The position numbers and the translations under genes were made by a program. The notes below the pieces were generated by a model that was given only the letters and a program-made list of their open reading frames with translations, searched no databases and was not told the DNA's origin. From Sclerurus mexicanus (taxonomy: Eukaryota; Chordata; Aves; Passeriformes; Furnariidae), in assembly GCA_013396755.1 (NCBI GenBank), contig VWZF01006010.1, forward strand, positions 1,096,797-1,160,796: DNA of 64,000 nucleotides. Direction: 5' to 3'. Positions 38,331 through 52,434 of this stretch are shown piece by piece. Each line of letters opens with the position of its first letter. Positions within the stretch are counted from its first letter, which is position 1.

Positions 38331-38416
38331 AATGTCAAGAAGGTGTAGAAGCTGGGAAAGCTCTGTCTATGTGGCAGCATACTGACTTTATAACACTGCT
38401 CAATTATCATATCTAA

Positions 38417-38538
38417 AGGTTGCATCCAATCTCATCTTGGATGCAACCTCCATCTGGGTATGGAGAATCTCCATCTCAATCTCCATCCCCAATCCATACC
38501 CAATCTCCACCTGGGTATGGAGAAATGTCCATACCCAG
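38417..38538. repeat. Cluster of hairpins and direct repeats
   Basis: Three related structures within about 120 bp. First, a perfect 13-bp stem pairs 38417-38429 with 38437-38449 around a 7-base loop (AGGTTGCATCCAA against its complement). Second, a 19-bp direct repeat containing CTGGGTATGGAGAA occurs at 38449-38467 and 38506-38524 with one mismatch. Third, CTGGGTATGGA (38511-38521) pairs with TCCATACCCAG (38528-38538) as an 11-bp stem with a 6-base loop. A further TCCATACCCA at 38493-38502 can pair with either copy. CTCCATCT/CTCCATCC units fill the middle. This may be a small foldback element or an expanding minisatellite. Confidence 0.85.
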
Positions 38539-39339
38539 AACTTCCCTTGGGACCGCCCCATGGCACGCCTCTCCTAGAATTGAGTTGGAGGTCTTAAGAC
38601 CCTTACTTCATCCTTTATCATCATCTTCACACCACTTTCCCTTATTGGAGCTTCTCCAAGGTTGCTGGGCTTTGCTTTCTTGTTTTGACTAATATGGTAT
38701 CTAATTGTCTTAGCTCTGGTACATGTTTCCCAGGCATGGTGTTCCAGCTATCATCTGACCCTTAAGACAGCTAGCACAGGCTTAGAGGTCGTTAGCTACT
38801 CTAAATGCAAGAAACTACATAGAAGTATAAAAATCCACAAATTTATGAAAACCCAAAGGCGTCAGAGCCAATAACAAGATTAATTCACTGAGCACAAGAA
38901 CTTTTTCTTTTGCAAGTGGTACCTGGCAACAAAGATGGAGATCCTGCTGACTTATATTCCACCATGGATTTTGAGTGGCAAAGCACATCTGGACAGTGGG
39001 AAAACTTGGTGAAAATTGCAATTCCACATCTGCCAGTCTATTTTTGCTTCTAACACCAGTGTTTAACCTTCTCCTATGACCCCGAGGGACAGTGGACAGT
39101 CCTTGTCCAGACAAACACCAGTCCAGACACAGAACACAGAAAATTCAGATGCATCTCGGAGCTGAGATAACGCTAAATCCATAAATTTATTTGAAAACTA
39201 GATTCCTTGTTCAAAGGCTAATTCACAAATGCCTTCAAGAATAACGATTCAATGCCATGCACACAGAATTAACAATACAACTCTAATGCTCATTTGTGGC
39301 AATTTCACGGTGAGCAGAGATGAAATGTCTTCCAAATTC

Positions 39340-39560
39340 AAGAGAGGATCTTTCGAAGATTAAAAGTAATATGTAGCTTTAAGTGGGTTAATATTTATGT
39401 TAGACCAATGTACCAACTCCAAATATACAGAGAAATGTAACTCGAGCTTTGGAGAAAACTGCAATTAAAAAATGAATTAAAATCAAATTAATCTTTGCCC
39501 TGTTCCAGTGTAATGATTAAATTGCAATTATGAAATCTGTAACAGAAAAAAAAAATAAAG
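39340..39560. promoter_or_regulatory. Candidate conserved noncoding element
   Basis: AT-rich, repeat-free, with clustered homeodomain cores: CTGCAATTAAAAAATGAATT near 39459, TCAAATTAATCTTTG near 39483, TGTAATGATTAAATTGCAATT near 39509. The spacing and texture resemble vertebrate enhancers. Inference from composition only. Confidence 0.25.
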
Positions 39561-40904
39561 AACAAATTACACATATAACTGAACAAAGGCAGCTAAAGGA
39601 GAAGTGCAGCAACTCAACAATGAAAGTGCTTTGCTTGAGGTCAAAGCTTATTATTTGCACTGGAGTTATCTGGACTCATCTGCAGAGCTGAGGATGACAA
39701 TTTTACAGCAAACTTGGGAAGTTCTGAATGAAGCAGACCAACATTTGGGAAAGGATATTTCCATAAACAAATGTTGACACGTGACAGATGGATGCAAGGG
39801 CTATTTGAGGACTACTGTATGTATTCATGTTATTCACACCACATTTTCCTTTACAGGCTTCCTAGCAACAGAATTTCTAACTAAATCCCTCAGAAGCCAC
39901 ATGCTCTCTGAAAGACTCACTGTCCTCCCCCAAAAACGGGATTTAGGGGGGTAATTCAAGAAAATCATTCAAGAGAAGCATTAATCAAACGCTCCTCCTG
40001 GCTAGCAGAGAAAGTACGCGAGCGTTCTGAACCGATTCCGTTGAAAACTCTTTTAAAATATTTCCCAGACGGGATTTGTTCCAATTGTGTAGCATTTTGT
40101 TTTATTAAAGTTGAGCCCTGCGAGAGGAAAAAGCCACACACGCTGAAGGTGTGATTCCTCAGAGGTTTTACAGGGAAAATTCACGAGCTGAGGGCACGAG
40201 GCCGGTAACCACTGCTCCCTGGCCAAGGCAGGAACGCTGAACGCCGCGATGCTCCTTGCTGGCGTCTGGTTTATCTTTTAAATTTCCTGTGCCTGTCAGG
40301 AAGGCTGGAGATGCTGCCTGTGGCCACCGGCTTAGACATCACGAGGTTCAAGACCCAAAAGCCCCGGGGAGCAGCCCCACAGGGCAGGGTGAAGGAGAAT
40401 CTCCAGGGAGTTGACTTTGGAGCAGCGACACTAAATTTGAAATAATCAAACCACGCAAGGTCTTCAAGGCACTAGACAACACATTTCCCCTCCAATGACA
40501 AACAGACACGCTTCCCTGCAACTGAAAAAGAAAGTGCTGCAGGAAAAGCACTGGAGGATGATGAAGACTTCCTTCATTTGCCAAAAGAACAGTAAAAAAT
40601 AAAAAGCCATTCTGCTATAATCTGGTATTTCTGTGATTTTTTTACTGGATTTCAGAATGGAAGATGTGAGAATTGCACTGGAGATGGTCCTAGTAAGCTT
40701 TCACCCTGACTCCATCTCACATTTTTAACACATTGCAGCAGACACATCACTTGAAGCAATGAATCCAACACAGAAAGAATATCGGAGAGAATCCAGGACA
40801 ACGAAAACAAGATAGGAAAAAAAGAGGATTATTGTTAAATGAATTTATATTCATAGCCATGAACACACTGGGTTTGTTGCCTTGGGGGTTGTTTATTAAT
40901 TTAT

Positions 40905-40936
40905 TTCTTTTTTCTTTTTTTTTTTTCTTTTTTCCT
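40905..40936. repeat. Polypyrimidine (T-rich) tract
   Basis: A run of T blocks with single C interruptions. On the - strand this is an A-rich tract. There is no retrocopy signature next to it that I can support. Confidence 0.85.
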
Positions 40937-43479
40937 TGAAGCCAAGTAGGTTTCTATGGCTTCTCAACACACTCAGCTCAAATAAGCAGATTCTGGATAC
41001 GAAACACATCAAAATCCAAATCATGGTCTGCCACTGGTTCACTAACAGAGCACTATGCGATTTCCCAAAGATCAAGGCATATATTCCTAAACCACCCAGT
41101 GTGCATTTAGCAAGAATTACTCCTCATTCTCTGGCATGTCATGAGAACCCCTTCAAGGTGCAGCATGCATAGCATACCTGAAACTGCAGAACTGCCAAAA
41201 GCTACTACTACAACAGCCACTTAATTACTGCAGATCACATTAGATTATCACCTCCTTAAAAATCTCGAGGACACTGAGATGTTCCTCATAATCTCCCCAC
41301 GTGTGTTTCGGGCACCTCCTGACCCTCCGTTTTAACACAGACATTATTTTATACGGCTCAAACACCTTAATTTCGACTCCCCAATCTACACTAAAAGTTT
41401 CTTCTTTGCCAGACAGCAACTTGCCTAGGAGATCAAACCCCTCCAAACAGATCATTGGTGCTGTACTTGGTGTTCTTTCCACTCTGGACATCCTTTCTAC
41501 CGAGTTAGGACAATGCTTCATCCCAGTGCCATTCCAAAGGCCTTTGTGTGTTCCCGTTACGTCAATACACATAGCAGGAATCCACAGGCTGTCAGTTTAT
41601 TCCGGAAGATACAGGCATCTAAAAGGATCCCTTTTTCTTCTAATCAAAACTAACACATAGAAAATACCACGCTCAAATCTCTGTTGATGGCAGTCTTTTC
41701 CAATCTGGCCCCAGTACAAATCCCCAGAGGCTGTGTGGACACAGATGGATGTGGCAGAGCAGCACAGCTCTACCTCGGACCATTCATTTACCTGAGTTCC
41801 TGCTGTTACCTCAAACACCCCATTTACTTACATTAGAGCCAGCTCATTCTTTATGCTCTAGTTTTGATAATTCATGTACTGGCTTTGAAATATTCTTGGG
41901 CATGTTTTCATTAAGTTTTTTTTTTTTGCCATGGATTTGGCTGTCTTCCTTCGTTGCGTGGGATTTTTTGCCATATATTCATTACAATATGGATCATAAC
42001 TTTCAAGGAGAGAATCTATTACTCTGTAGTTCACCGAGATATTTCTTAACCCCTGTCACAAGGAAAACCGTAAGTTTTCATCTTTAAAAGATGCAAAAAC
42101 CTCACAAACTTCCGGAATAATTTATTGGATTTATTCCACTTTATGCTTTTTAATCACAAGGCCGATGAGGGATGCATTCATCTCCGGAGTGCTGACTGGG
42201 CTCATGACACAGCAGTAACTCATCCCAGATTTCTGTTCATAGCATTTACAAAGCTGAAGACATCTATCCATCTCTGGTCACTCATCTAGCAGACACCCCT
42301 GGCTATGTCAAATAAGTCACTCTGCAGCAATGCTTAACTTTTCCTTTTTTCTTATTAGATAAAAACAGCTTTTAGTGAAGATGTATTTGGTTACTTTACT
42401 ACTGGGAAAGGAGAGCAATAAGGAATGGTGTGTTCTCCACTGCTGCATACCTTCAGGGATCAGGTTAATAAGAACCACGCATTAAATGGAACAGATAAAT
42501 GAAAATCCATCTGCTGTTGAGAAAACCAAGCCTCATAGCCCTGAATCCCCCAAAAGAAACTGTACAAATTTGTTTTCTGAATTAACATCAAAGGCTGGGA
42601 GTAAAAGACACATATGAAATCAAAATATGAACATATCACTGACTTTACCATGGTTTTACCTTGTAAACTTTCTGGGGAAAGATTTCTTTTGCTGAATAGT
42701 AGGGCACAGAGCAGTTCAAAAACCCCAGTATGTCCCCAAGTAGAACTTCAAATACATTAAATCATTGGTTTAGTTTTGATTGATTAAAGGAGAACATATG
42801 AAATGAAATAAAATGTATTTGATGTACTGCTCATATCAGCTGCAATTACCTGGATGGTGAAATTCAGCTTACTGGCAAACATGTTTGAAAAACTATTCAA
42901 ATTTACTCACCTACGTCCATCACAACATTCTAAGCAAAAATGTCAATTCCTAATTTAATTTTGCTGGTGAAGAAATCAAAGCACAGTTGAGTGGCTCTTT
43001 CAAGAGCCAAAAAGACATCACTGACAAGCTCCTGTTTACAACTCCCTTTGCTGGACTTGTTTTCCTTAGTACAGAGGTCAGTAAAGTGGTTTTTTATACC
43101 CCTTTCTGAATTGAATTTTTTATTTTTTTTGGAGGGGTTACAGACCAGCACTTCTATTTTTCCTCCACCTGAGAGAAATCCCAATTATACTGTATTTCCC
43201 AACATCACACATAAAACTGCATCTTCTTCCTGCATTCCTTTACTAGTTCCCTTTAAGCTGAACTTGCAGTTTCCAACTTGGCTGTGAGAAATGTAACTGG
43301 AAAAATTTCTTCCTGAGGTGACAATTAGAAAAGAAGCAAGAATTACAGAGGAACCCCATGGACTTCTAATTGACTATCACGACAATTATATTATCCCAGG
43401 GATATTCATTTGAAGAAAGGGTCCTTGCAGTAAGGCATTAAAACAACTATATTTTCTATGTCTTGGGTATCTTTTGTCA

Positions 43480-43620
43480 GATGCTCTCAGTGCATCTACA
43501 GCCATTCATTAATTAACTAAATTAAGAACTCCCAGTGTCATCGAGCAATTACTGCTTATCTCCCCTTAATAAATCCCAAATCAGGGACGGGGACAGTTAA
43601 TTTTTAGGAAGGTTTTAAGT
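43480..43620. promoter_or_regulatory. Candidate conserved noncoding element
   Basis: Contains CATTCATTAATTAACTAAAT near 43504, GAGCAATTACTGC near 43543 and GACAGTTAATTTTTAGG near 43592 with no repeats. A cluster of ATTA-type sites suggests an enhancer; unverified. Confidence 0.2.
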
Positions 43621-46600
43621 CTGCCCTTCCCAACTGACATTATTTTATAAATGAATTAGTTTCCCTAGGTGGGTATTTGAGGTACTTATGAGTTGCATGT
43701 GAGGCAGAAGGAGACATGAAGCACAACCTGGTGCCCACGGATGATGCGAACACCCCGGGCACAACAGCCCCATGGGCCAGAGTTCCTTTACAAGGAAAGC
43801 TGCAATAATGGTTGAAACTTGCGATTTCATTCATTTACACAAGAGGTTACACTTTTATGTGCCTTTTTTGGCTCACATGAATAACGCTTTCCTTAAGCTT
43901 TTGTTCATGGTCGTCATCCTGTTGCAAACCTGTCATAGTGTCTTAGAGCAGCTTTAATGTCACATCCCTCTCTCTGGTAGGATCCAAATGGACTTCCAAC
44001 ACCAACGATACAAAGTCCCTCCTCCTTCAAGAAAACCCAGGACATGGATTCTGCTGTCTGTTAATATACAACTTTGTGAAGTATTTTAAATGCGGTCTGC
44101 ATGCTGGACTCTACTCGTCATTTCTTTAGAGTCCAGAAATTCTGAAGCCCTTGTAAAGTCTTATGGTTTAAATAAAAACATATTTATCATTTCAGTTTAA
44201 CTTCAGTTAGACATTTGGCACAAATCAGAAGTAAAAAGAGGAGACTGTCATCTTCTGTAAAGGAGGTGTTTTAAACACTCTGAATGAGCAGAAGTGTTTC
44301 TTTGGAGCAGATAAGTACTATAAACACATTGTAGAAAGGTTCCTGGACACAACAGTTGGCATATAATGGAATGGCCTTTTCAATCCAGGAAGCTGAGATT
44401 CATATCTGCATAGGACAGAAGCAAAATTAATTTAATGGCCTCAGCATAGACCTATTGGACCTAATTAACATTCCAGGCCTCTTTTAGAAACAGTACTTGA
44501 GTAGTTTCTTAAATGAGAACCAAAATGAAATAACACTGTAAGGCTGGAGGTGACAAAGCTCCAAGGGAACAGTCAGTTTGGTTCATGACTATGTTTTCTA
44601 TAGTGGAGGGAACAGGAATGCATATTAATGAGAACGGAAGGTTTGGACAGAGATGACCTCATCTTACAAACTTTGTCTCATTTATAGCATTAGACTATCA
44701 GACTTTGGAAAAGAGTCAGGACGCCCTTTGCATACTGTTTGCTCCAACTTTTCACCTCCTACTTCCAGGCAATAATGAACCTAGAGAAACTCAAAGTTTT
44801 TTTCACCTTAAGTCCTTACAAAACGCTGTGGATTAAGATGTTTCAGCAGCACTGAGCAACGCATGACTGAAAAATGAGTTCCATCAAGATCAACCATCTG
44901 CAGGCTCCAGAGCAGATCTCAAGCCACTGGTACAACTGGGACACCTCAGCCTCCACCTGCCCCTTTAAGGAGCCCTGAGTGGTACAGGTAAAGGAAAAAT
45001 AACCTATAAAACACATTACTACTCTCAACACAAGCTAAACAATTTTAATCAAAGGAAAATATTAAATTGGGGAGATCACTTCCCTTGTTTTAGGCCAAGG
45101 GAAACCATGGTCAGAGTGTAAGCGAGACAGATTTAATAAAGTTTCTTAGGAAAAAAAAAATCCAAACAAATCTCACGTTAATTCTAATTCTCCTTGTAGG
45201 TTTTTGTAAAGGACATCTGAGAAATTTAACTTGTGGAGCTCTGATGCCAAGCAATCATCAGCTGTGCAATAAATGGATCAAAAGTGATAACTTAGCAGAC
45301 CCTGAGTGAATCAGCAAGGTGATCTTGTCTTACCCTGAAGTCTGAAGCAGCCACTTGGCACATGCACAGGATGAGGCCACTATTCCCTCTATTCGTGCAG
45401 AGAAATTGCCCCACATCAGCAGAACGGTACATTTCTCCATCCTTTAAAAACTCTTCCTTCTGTGTCTCTTTATGCCATGTAAGGACACTACAAACTCCAA
45501 CAGAAAGAAAACAACAATCTTTGCCCCTGTAAAATAAACAGCTGGAAGCTTCCTAGTTTTTTTCCACATTCAACAGCAACAAATTTATTTTAGTCCAGCA
45601 GCCCAAAGACACATTGCTGCTAAAGTGACACCCGCTCAATGAAACACCAAAACCATTTCGGACACTGTTGATTCCTAATTTAAGTCCCATTGCACTGAGC
45701 TGCATTATTTGGGAAAACAGTCTACAAAAAGCGTGATAGCAAGCCAGTCTCCAGGGCACCAACAACTGCCTTTGCATGGACCCCTCTAATGAAGAGTGGG
45801 GGTACGTATGTGAAGGCAGCAAGAGAATTCATTGTGTTACAGAGGCTTGCTGTGAGCCAGACATCCGAGCTACTTGAAAGTCCCAGCAAGTCTTTGTCTG
45901 AGAAAACAAGCAAATAGCTCTTTTTATTTGGCCTTTATTGGAATAATTGATGTTGCTATAGAGAACACAGTCATAAATTCGATCATCATTCTCTCAGAAA
46001 ACCAAAACAATCTTTCTAAGGAACAGTCTGAAAACAAGCACAATAATTTAGCAGATAGATTTAACACAATCGTAACTGCAGAGAGAATTTACCTTGCAAA
46101 TTAAGGACCTACATATCTAAATCTATACATTTAAAAGGGAATATAATGCTTCCTTTGCTCAAAGGCAGCTCCAAATATCAAGCAAAAACACAGTTTTCAA
46201 ATGTCAAATGCTTCAAACATTGACTTTTGACAGTTTGTACTTACATAGAAGAAAATCATCCCAAAGAACTGAGCTTCCAATTAAACCTTAAACTTCTTTA
46301 TCTGAGAATCTGGTGGCCAAGAAATTCTTTCAACTACGGGCACAGCAACAGAACGGATTCAGGGTAGGTCTTTTTTTCCTACCCAAAATAACTTTCAGCC
46401 GATTTTCACAAAACTGCTTTGTTATCCATCCTTTTGAGTACAGATGCCCCATGGAGAGGAGCTGAGAAAGCACCCTGATACACGCTTCTTGCCCTTGCTT
46501 GCTTGAGTTCTGTCTTCAACTGCTTGCTGCTCTCTCAGGGGTGGACTGAGCTCACAATTCAGATAAAGGCAGGTTGCCCAAGGCAGTCTCCACTGGGAAA

Positions 46601-47254
46601 ACCAGCACAGGGCTACTTACGCTGTTTTTTCCCTCCTGGTGGCAATTCAGTTCAAAAAACTTAAAAGGGACTCTTGGCTGCAAGAGTCTTTTCTGCATCC
46701 ACGCAGAAAAACCTCAACTGGAGCTTTCAACTGGTTCTTTAAAATCGCTTCTGTTCAGATTGGAAGATGTAACAATTCCCCCCCCCGTGACTTGGAAACC
46801 CAAAATTTCACTTATCTTTGCATCCTCTGTCTAAGGGACCCATCATTTCAGTACATGAATAGAGACTCTTATTGTCAAAGCTATTACCACCAAAATAGAA
46901 TGTACAGCAGTCACAGGAGGAATCCGGAAGGCTCAAAACATTGGACAGGTTTGGGAAGCAAGATTGATGTTGTGAGAGGTATCTCCACCCTTTTTAGGCT
47001 TCCCCACCATGGCCTGCAACTTCTAGTTGCTGACAGCTGTGATCTAATCCACTCCATTCTACTGTCTTCAAGTGGAAGGAGTTGTGCTTGTTTCTTTCCC
47101 CCACCTGCTCTGATAGTAGTCAATAGTTCTAAGTTTAAAAAATACATGGTAAGGTCGCTACACGTTTTTAGAGCGTCCCAAGGATGGGATTCTTTGGCAG
47201 ATGCTACTCATACACATCACTAATGTAATTTCATGGAAGCTCGTTTTGTGGGAA

Positions 47255-47303
47255 TCAGATGCTGAAGGGCACACAAGACTCATCTAGTCCAACACTACCT
47301 CTG
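47255..47303 (-). mobile_element. Doubtful degenerate CR1 fragment
   Basis: Resembles the complement of a CR1 3' end: GCTGAAGGGCACACAAGAC followed by TCATCTAGTCCAACACTACC. The TCATCTAGTCCAAC phrase is typical of CR1, but the tail is gone and the rest is weak. Confidence 0.4.
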
Positions 47304-50300
47304 CACCAGATACTTCAGAAAGAAAGGAAAAAGCTTCATCTCCTGGTACTGTGGAAGGGAGAGGAGCGAAAATTGAGCAGCATACCCTTTTCATTCTTCT
47401 GCCTTGATTCCAACAAACCTGGCATTTAAAAGAAACCTTGAGTTTTCCAACAGAGGGCAAAAAATGGCACTAAGCCTTTTGACAGGCCAGTAGTAATTTT
47501 CCATAACTTTACCCATTTCCCAAAGTTCCTCTGCACCAAAACATTCCTTCCCAAAGAGAAGAGAGAAGCTGCAGTCACCCCCTCAGCTTGCCAGTGGCAC
47601 AAGGCAGGGTTTTCACGGGTCTGCAGACAAGATCAGACAGGAAGAAATAAATCCTCCCTGGGTGAGCCAATGGGAATTGCATGTCAGCACTTTCTGAGGA
47701 ATTAAATTCCCTTCATTTACTACAAATCCTGTTATATCCTGGGGATTCCTATATGAAACAGGCAGCCATTCCTCGGGCAAGGTCTCCATTTACTCTTGCC
47801 TGAGGTAGACTCTGAGTCAGATCTTCAGAGCTGGGCTCCCGGGTGTGTGGTGACGCAGAGTGAAGAGCTTCCCCCAGCCACAATGTCACACGCTGGGGAA
47901 GGGCAGATCCCCTTCCTCCCAACAGCAACACGACTTGGGCCCGTGACTCCTGCCATTTAGAACCAAAACACATGAATAAATATCACAGGGCATTTTTTAA
48001 CTGGCAGCTTTCTCTGAAGAGAAGCCCAACCTGCTAGTAAAGCATTCTTGGTAAAAACTTTCCAATCTCTTTACCCTTATTAGGTATAAAATCAAGTTTG
48101 TAACTCTAGTCTGGCCTGCTTCCAAAACTGGAGCATCTGCAAACTTTAAATCTCTTTTTACTATAAACTCAAAACAGTCTTACCCAGGAAAGAGCTGGTA
48201 CTGATTCTGAAAGTCCAACAGTACTAAAAAAACTAAAAACATGAAGTATCAATAATACCTTTCCCTGAGACCACAGTGCTTTGCAAAAACATGAGCAAAA
48301 ATAAAAGAGTGATATCCAAGAAATTACAATTCTGGTTCACATTTTGAGATTTTGATTTGTAAACAAGGATCTGTGACTTTAACAGATGATTCAAAACTCA
48401 GGAAAAAACCAAAACAATAACGTTATTTCCTGAGGAACCCCCCCAAAGCTATAAGACATTTATAAGTTCTGCATACTAATGGAACAAGGAAGACGGATCT
48501 CATCTGTTTTTCAAGATGTTAGAAAGGAAACAAACCAACCAAAAAATCTCAGCCGCATTTAGCTTTCTTTATTTATCCAACAAGCATGTTAGACACCTCT
48601 TCACTTCACAGATAACCCTTGATAGGGAACACTGAGCATATTCAAGGGGCTCAGAGAATCTTCAACCAGGATAATGAGATTACCTCATCACCTCCATTGG
48701 TAATTCATTTCTGGGCCAGCAGCCCATAATACCAGAAACAGCCTCTTTTCTCTTCTTCCTTCTGCCTCTGTACTTGAAATAGACAACACAGCCTCAATTT
48801 TAACCACTTGCTGGGCACCCTGACACTATTGCAGGGCTTAAAATTGTTCAGTAATTTTAAGTCATTGAGGTATATGAGAAGCACGGCAGGGCAGGATCAC
48901 CTTCTCTGTAGACTTCATCTTTACAGACATAAAGCAAGGAACAGATCATTAACTGACTCTTCCAACTCAAAATAAAAGAATGGCAGAGACCAAAATCAAA
49001 CTAAGAATATATTTAAGAGACTAAGTTAAGGTGCATTGCTTCCCAATAAAGTCTGAAGTAAAATAATAATAAAAGGGCCTTTAAATTCTATTTTTTTTTC
49101 ATTGCCAGACTCAAAGTTCCTCAAAGGGGAAGACATCCCTCTCTTCTACAGGCACAGAAAGTTGTGTTCATTCAGCTGGGCAGAGAAGAACGTGGAAATC
49201 AAGGTATCTTGACTCTTATTCTAGCACCCTGTCCACTGGACTGTCCTCCAATGGAAAGGATTGCAAACACAATAAATCACTGGGGGTCAAAATCCAAGAG
49301 CTGCTGAGGATCATCAATTAACCTGCAGCACCAAAGACTGTTGAATCAAAGGATATACATCAATTTCCTTGAGGTAAGGTGCTTTACACCATGTTCTGAC
49401 ATTTATACCCTCTAAAAGCAAGATCAAAGAGTGAGGGAGAATGAAGGCTCAAGGGAAAAATAGGTGTCTACTCATTTTCTCACCTTAATGGTCACGATGT
49501 TTGGGACTGTGAGCGTGAAAAATACACACAGAACGTCCAAGGCTGAGAAAGAGCGTGACGTGGCACTGAAACACACTTCTAGTATTGGAAACTAAAATTT
49601 TACTAGAAAATAAACCCTCAACAGAACCTTAAATATAATGTGGCAGAAAGCATATATAATTTCGGAGAAATGATTTCCCAGTGGCTTCCACCAAAGAGAG
49701 GAAAGCATGGGAACTGCAAACAGAGCATGAGCCCTGCCTTTGCTCTAGTCCTGTGGCATAAAGACAGGCATTATTCTCAAACTCAGCTTCAGTTGTTTTC
49801 CGTAAGTTGTAATTACCACCAGAGCTTTAATTACTGCATTTTGCAGATGACCCATACAATAACCACTGAAAAAAGTCATTAAAGCTAATGAAAAATTCAG
49901 TTCCAGTGACTTCACTACGTTGGCTTCAAAATTCAGCTTTTAGAGTCTTGAAATAAAATACTTTGACAGTTTACATCGTTAAATAATTGAATGTCACATA
50001 ACTGTCCTCTTTTAGTCATCATTCATTTAATTCTCTCCACTGCTGAAATAATGCAATAGACCCATGCTGATCAGTATGACTTCGCACTTCGCAGCACAGA
50101 CCTAAGAACACAAAACCAGTTATAGTATTTTTCCCCCAGAAAGATCAATTTCAATTTCAGTGTGTATCTTCTAATATACATGATTATTAGCTCCTGCTGT
50201 TGGGTTCACCATTCTACTTGGACTATAAGGCAAATATATAATTACATATAAAAAAAGATTTGTAAAGAGGGTAAGAACTGCTGAAATCAATTAGGGGTTG

Positions 50301-52411
50301 AAAAAGAGAAGCTGCTAAAAGTCAGATCGAACTTTTCTTTCTTTTGTCTGTATCTCTACAAAGAGATTATTTTCCCTTTTCAGTAGCTCGCCAACCTTTT
50401 GTCCCTGGAGCGTAGCTGGTATTTCTCGTTTAAAACTCCATGGTAGAAAGTCAGCCCAGACGTGGGATTTCAAGGTAGAAAAACTGCCATAAACTTTTTT
50501 GAAGTGTGTTTATTAGGAGTCCACACTGGAGTTTGCAACACAGTGGTACCTGAGATATTCTCAGAGGGGATGACACAGTGTACAAAGCCCACAGTATTTC
50601 ACGTACCACTGATTAGTAACAACCAGTAAACGTATTATTCATTGGTCAGGAATAATTTTTACATTTAATATAATTTTAAATGGCAGTATTAAATTGATAT
50701 ACCAAAACATTTTGAATTACATTCACAGGCACTCATAAATATGGATATTTTTACACGTGTGTGCCCCTGCTGCAGGTTTCTCTTTGCAAAACAGCGATCC
50801 CATATGTGACACAGAAGTACAGTTTCTCAGGGCCATAAAGTCACTTTTATTCATGTGAAAAACAACCCTGTACACCACTGGCTACCGAGAAGAATCCTCA
50901 AGCTTTTTGTATCCAAAAGGGACATTTCTGCTTCTGACTGGTTGTCCACTTGCAACAAAAGAAAACCATGACTTAAATTGCCACCACTTCCTTTTAAGTA
51001 TTTAATATTCTAACTTCATTCATCTCATTCTCTGGATTGTTTTCAGCAACTAAGAAATGCAGACTAACAACAATTTTTTTCAGGAAAGCAGGTCCACTGG
51101 CAGAATGAATCAATAACCAACCAAGAGTCTGAATCTTTGTAATGTTCTTCCAGTATTGTACTAGCTCCAATGAGGTATGAATGAAAAAAAAAGTTTAAAG
51201 GAATCCTACACCCTTCTCTCGATCACTGAAAGCTTGTATAGAAGGAGAACTCAAGTTAGAAAGAAAATGAAACAGAATGAATAAACCAACTATGTATTTC
51301 CAAAAGGTCTTGACATGCAACAGGCACGGTTCCTACTATCAGTAAGTACTGACTCCTCTGGAAAACTCAGCCCCTGGCATTAACCTGGCATTGGGAAAAA
51401 GTGCAAACTGCAGCATTCTTTGGTTCAATCTAAGCCATGCAATGGGATGAATCATCTGTCTGGGACTGTAGCAGAAAAGCTGTCACTTTGGAAAAAGGAT
51501 GACCTATGTGTGTAATGTCCCACCAACAATGTTACTTGGTAATGAGGAGGAGAACAACTGAACTTCACGGCCCTCTCATGATGTAGCAGTGACTGTTCCT
51601 GCCTGTCTGCTATTGCACATGAAGGAATGAGGGCATTGGGAGTATCAGCAAAGCATTCAAGCTCAGAGAGCAATGACAGCCCTGAGGAGACCAACCATAT
51701 TTGGCTGTTCTCACCCAGAGCTAACACTGTCCTTCCACAGGCTGCACCGCCTCTAACACATCCACCCACTTGGCCATAACTCAGAGAGAAAGCAGATCTC
51801 AGGACTCGCAGTGTGACCTCTCCAACACATGCCACCCCAGTCCTCCAATTTATCTGTGTTCACATGGGACCAACTAGAAAAACATCATGTGCTGAGCGCT
51901 GGTAAATCCAACACCCTTCACGGGAGTGCTCATGTGATTAGTGAGTTATTCCCACTGCTCAGAAAAACAACCTGATTCCAGTCTGAAATCAAGTAGCCTC
52001 AATCTCCAGTTGGGTGGATCATTTCTTTGTCATCACCAGTTTTTAATTCCATTACCAGTGTTCCAGTCCTCGAAAAGATATGCACAGACTGTAACCAACA
52101 CCTCAGAGCCTTGTCTTCTTAAAACTAAATGCATCGAGCTCCCTCCCAATCCTTTTAGCACATTTTTCTAGTCATCTGAGCATTTCTGAATCTCATTCAA
52201 TTTTTCAAAACTATTGCTATTTTTCTTTATAACAACAAGCTAGATGTAACTATGATGGTCTAAAGATATAAGTACATCAAAGTCTGCTCATATGTTAGGA
52301 ACCTATATAGCTTTAGCATTTTAAAATCTTTATTATAAAAGTATTACTTGACCAAAAAAGGAATCATAAAAATAACCTACAACTGAAAATGTGCAAAGAG
52401 TATCTATAAAA

Positions 52412-52434
52412 TAGATATAGATATATATATATAT
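52412..52434. repeat. (TA)n-rich microsatellite
   Basis: TAGATATAGATATATATATATAT-type tract whose last 14 bases are pure AT alternation. Probably variable in length. Confidence 0.9.

Larger units (their letters stand above)
37623..38384 (+). mobile_element. Possible solo LTR
   Basis: A 762-bp candidate. It starts with TG (TGTGGGTAAAG) and is flanked by the same six bases, ACTTTA, at 37617-37622 and 38385-38390, as expected for a retroviral-type duplication. Inside are three tandem TATAAA units near the left end, a second TATAAA-type box (CACTATAAACAAG, about 38010) and a GC-richer right half, all plausible for an LTR. Against this, the right end is CATACTG rather than a clean CA, no AATAAA signal is seen in the right half, and a 6-bp match can occur by chance. 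No retroviral coding sequence is nearby. Confidence 0.3.

Noticed and set aside
40905..40936. Poly(A) tail of a retrocopy on the - strand
   Set aside because: The tract is interrupted by C and has no polyadenylation signal or open frame in the right place.
41240..41660. Overlapping 110- and 119-codon frames on opposite strands
   Set aside because: The predicted proteins look superficially plausible but match nothing I know, and both strands being open argues against coding.
46639..47223. 194-codon + strand open frame
   Set aside because: No domain or family resemblance, and an AT-rich neighbourhood with no splice or promoter context.
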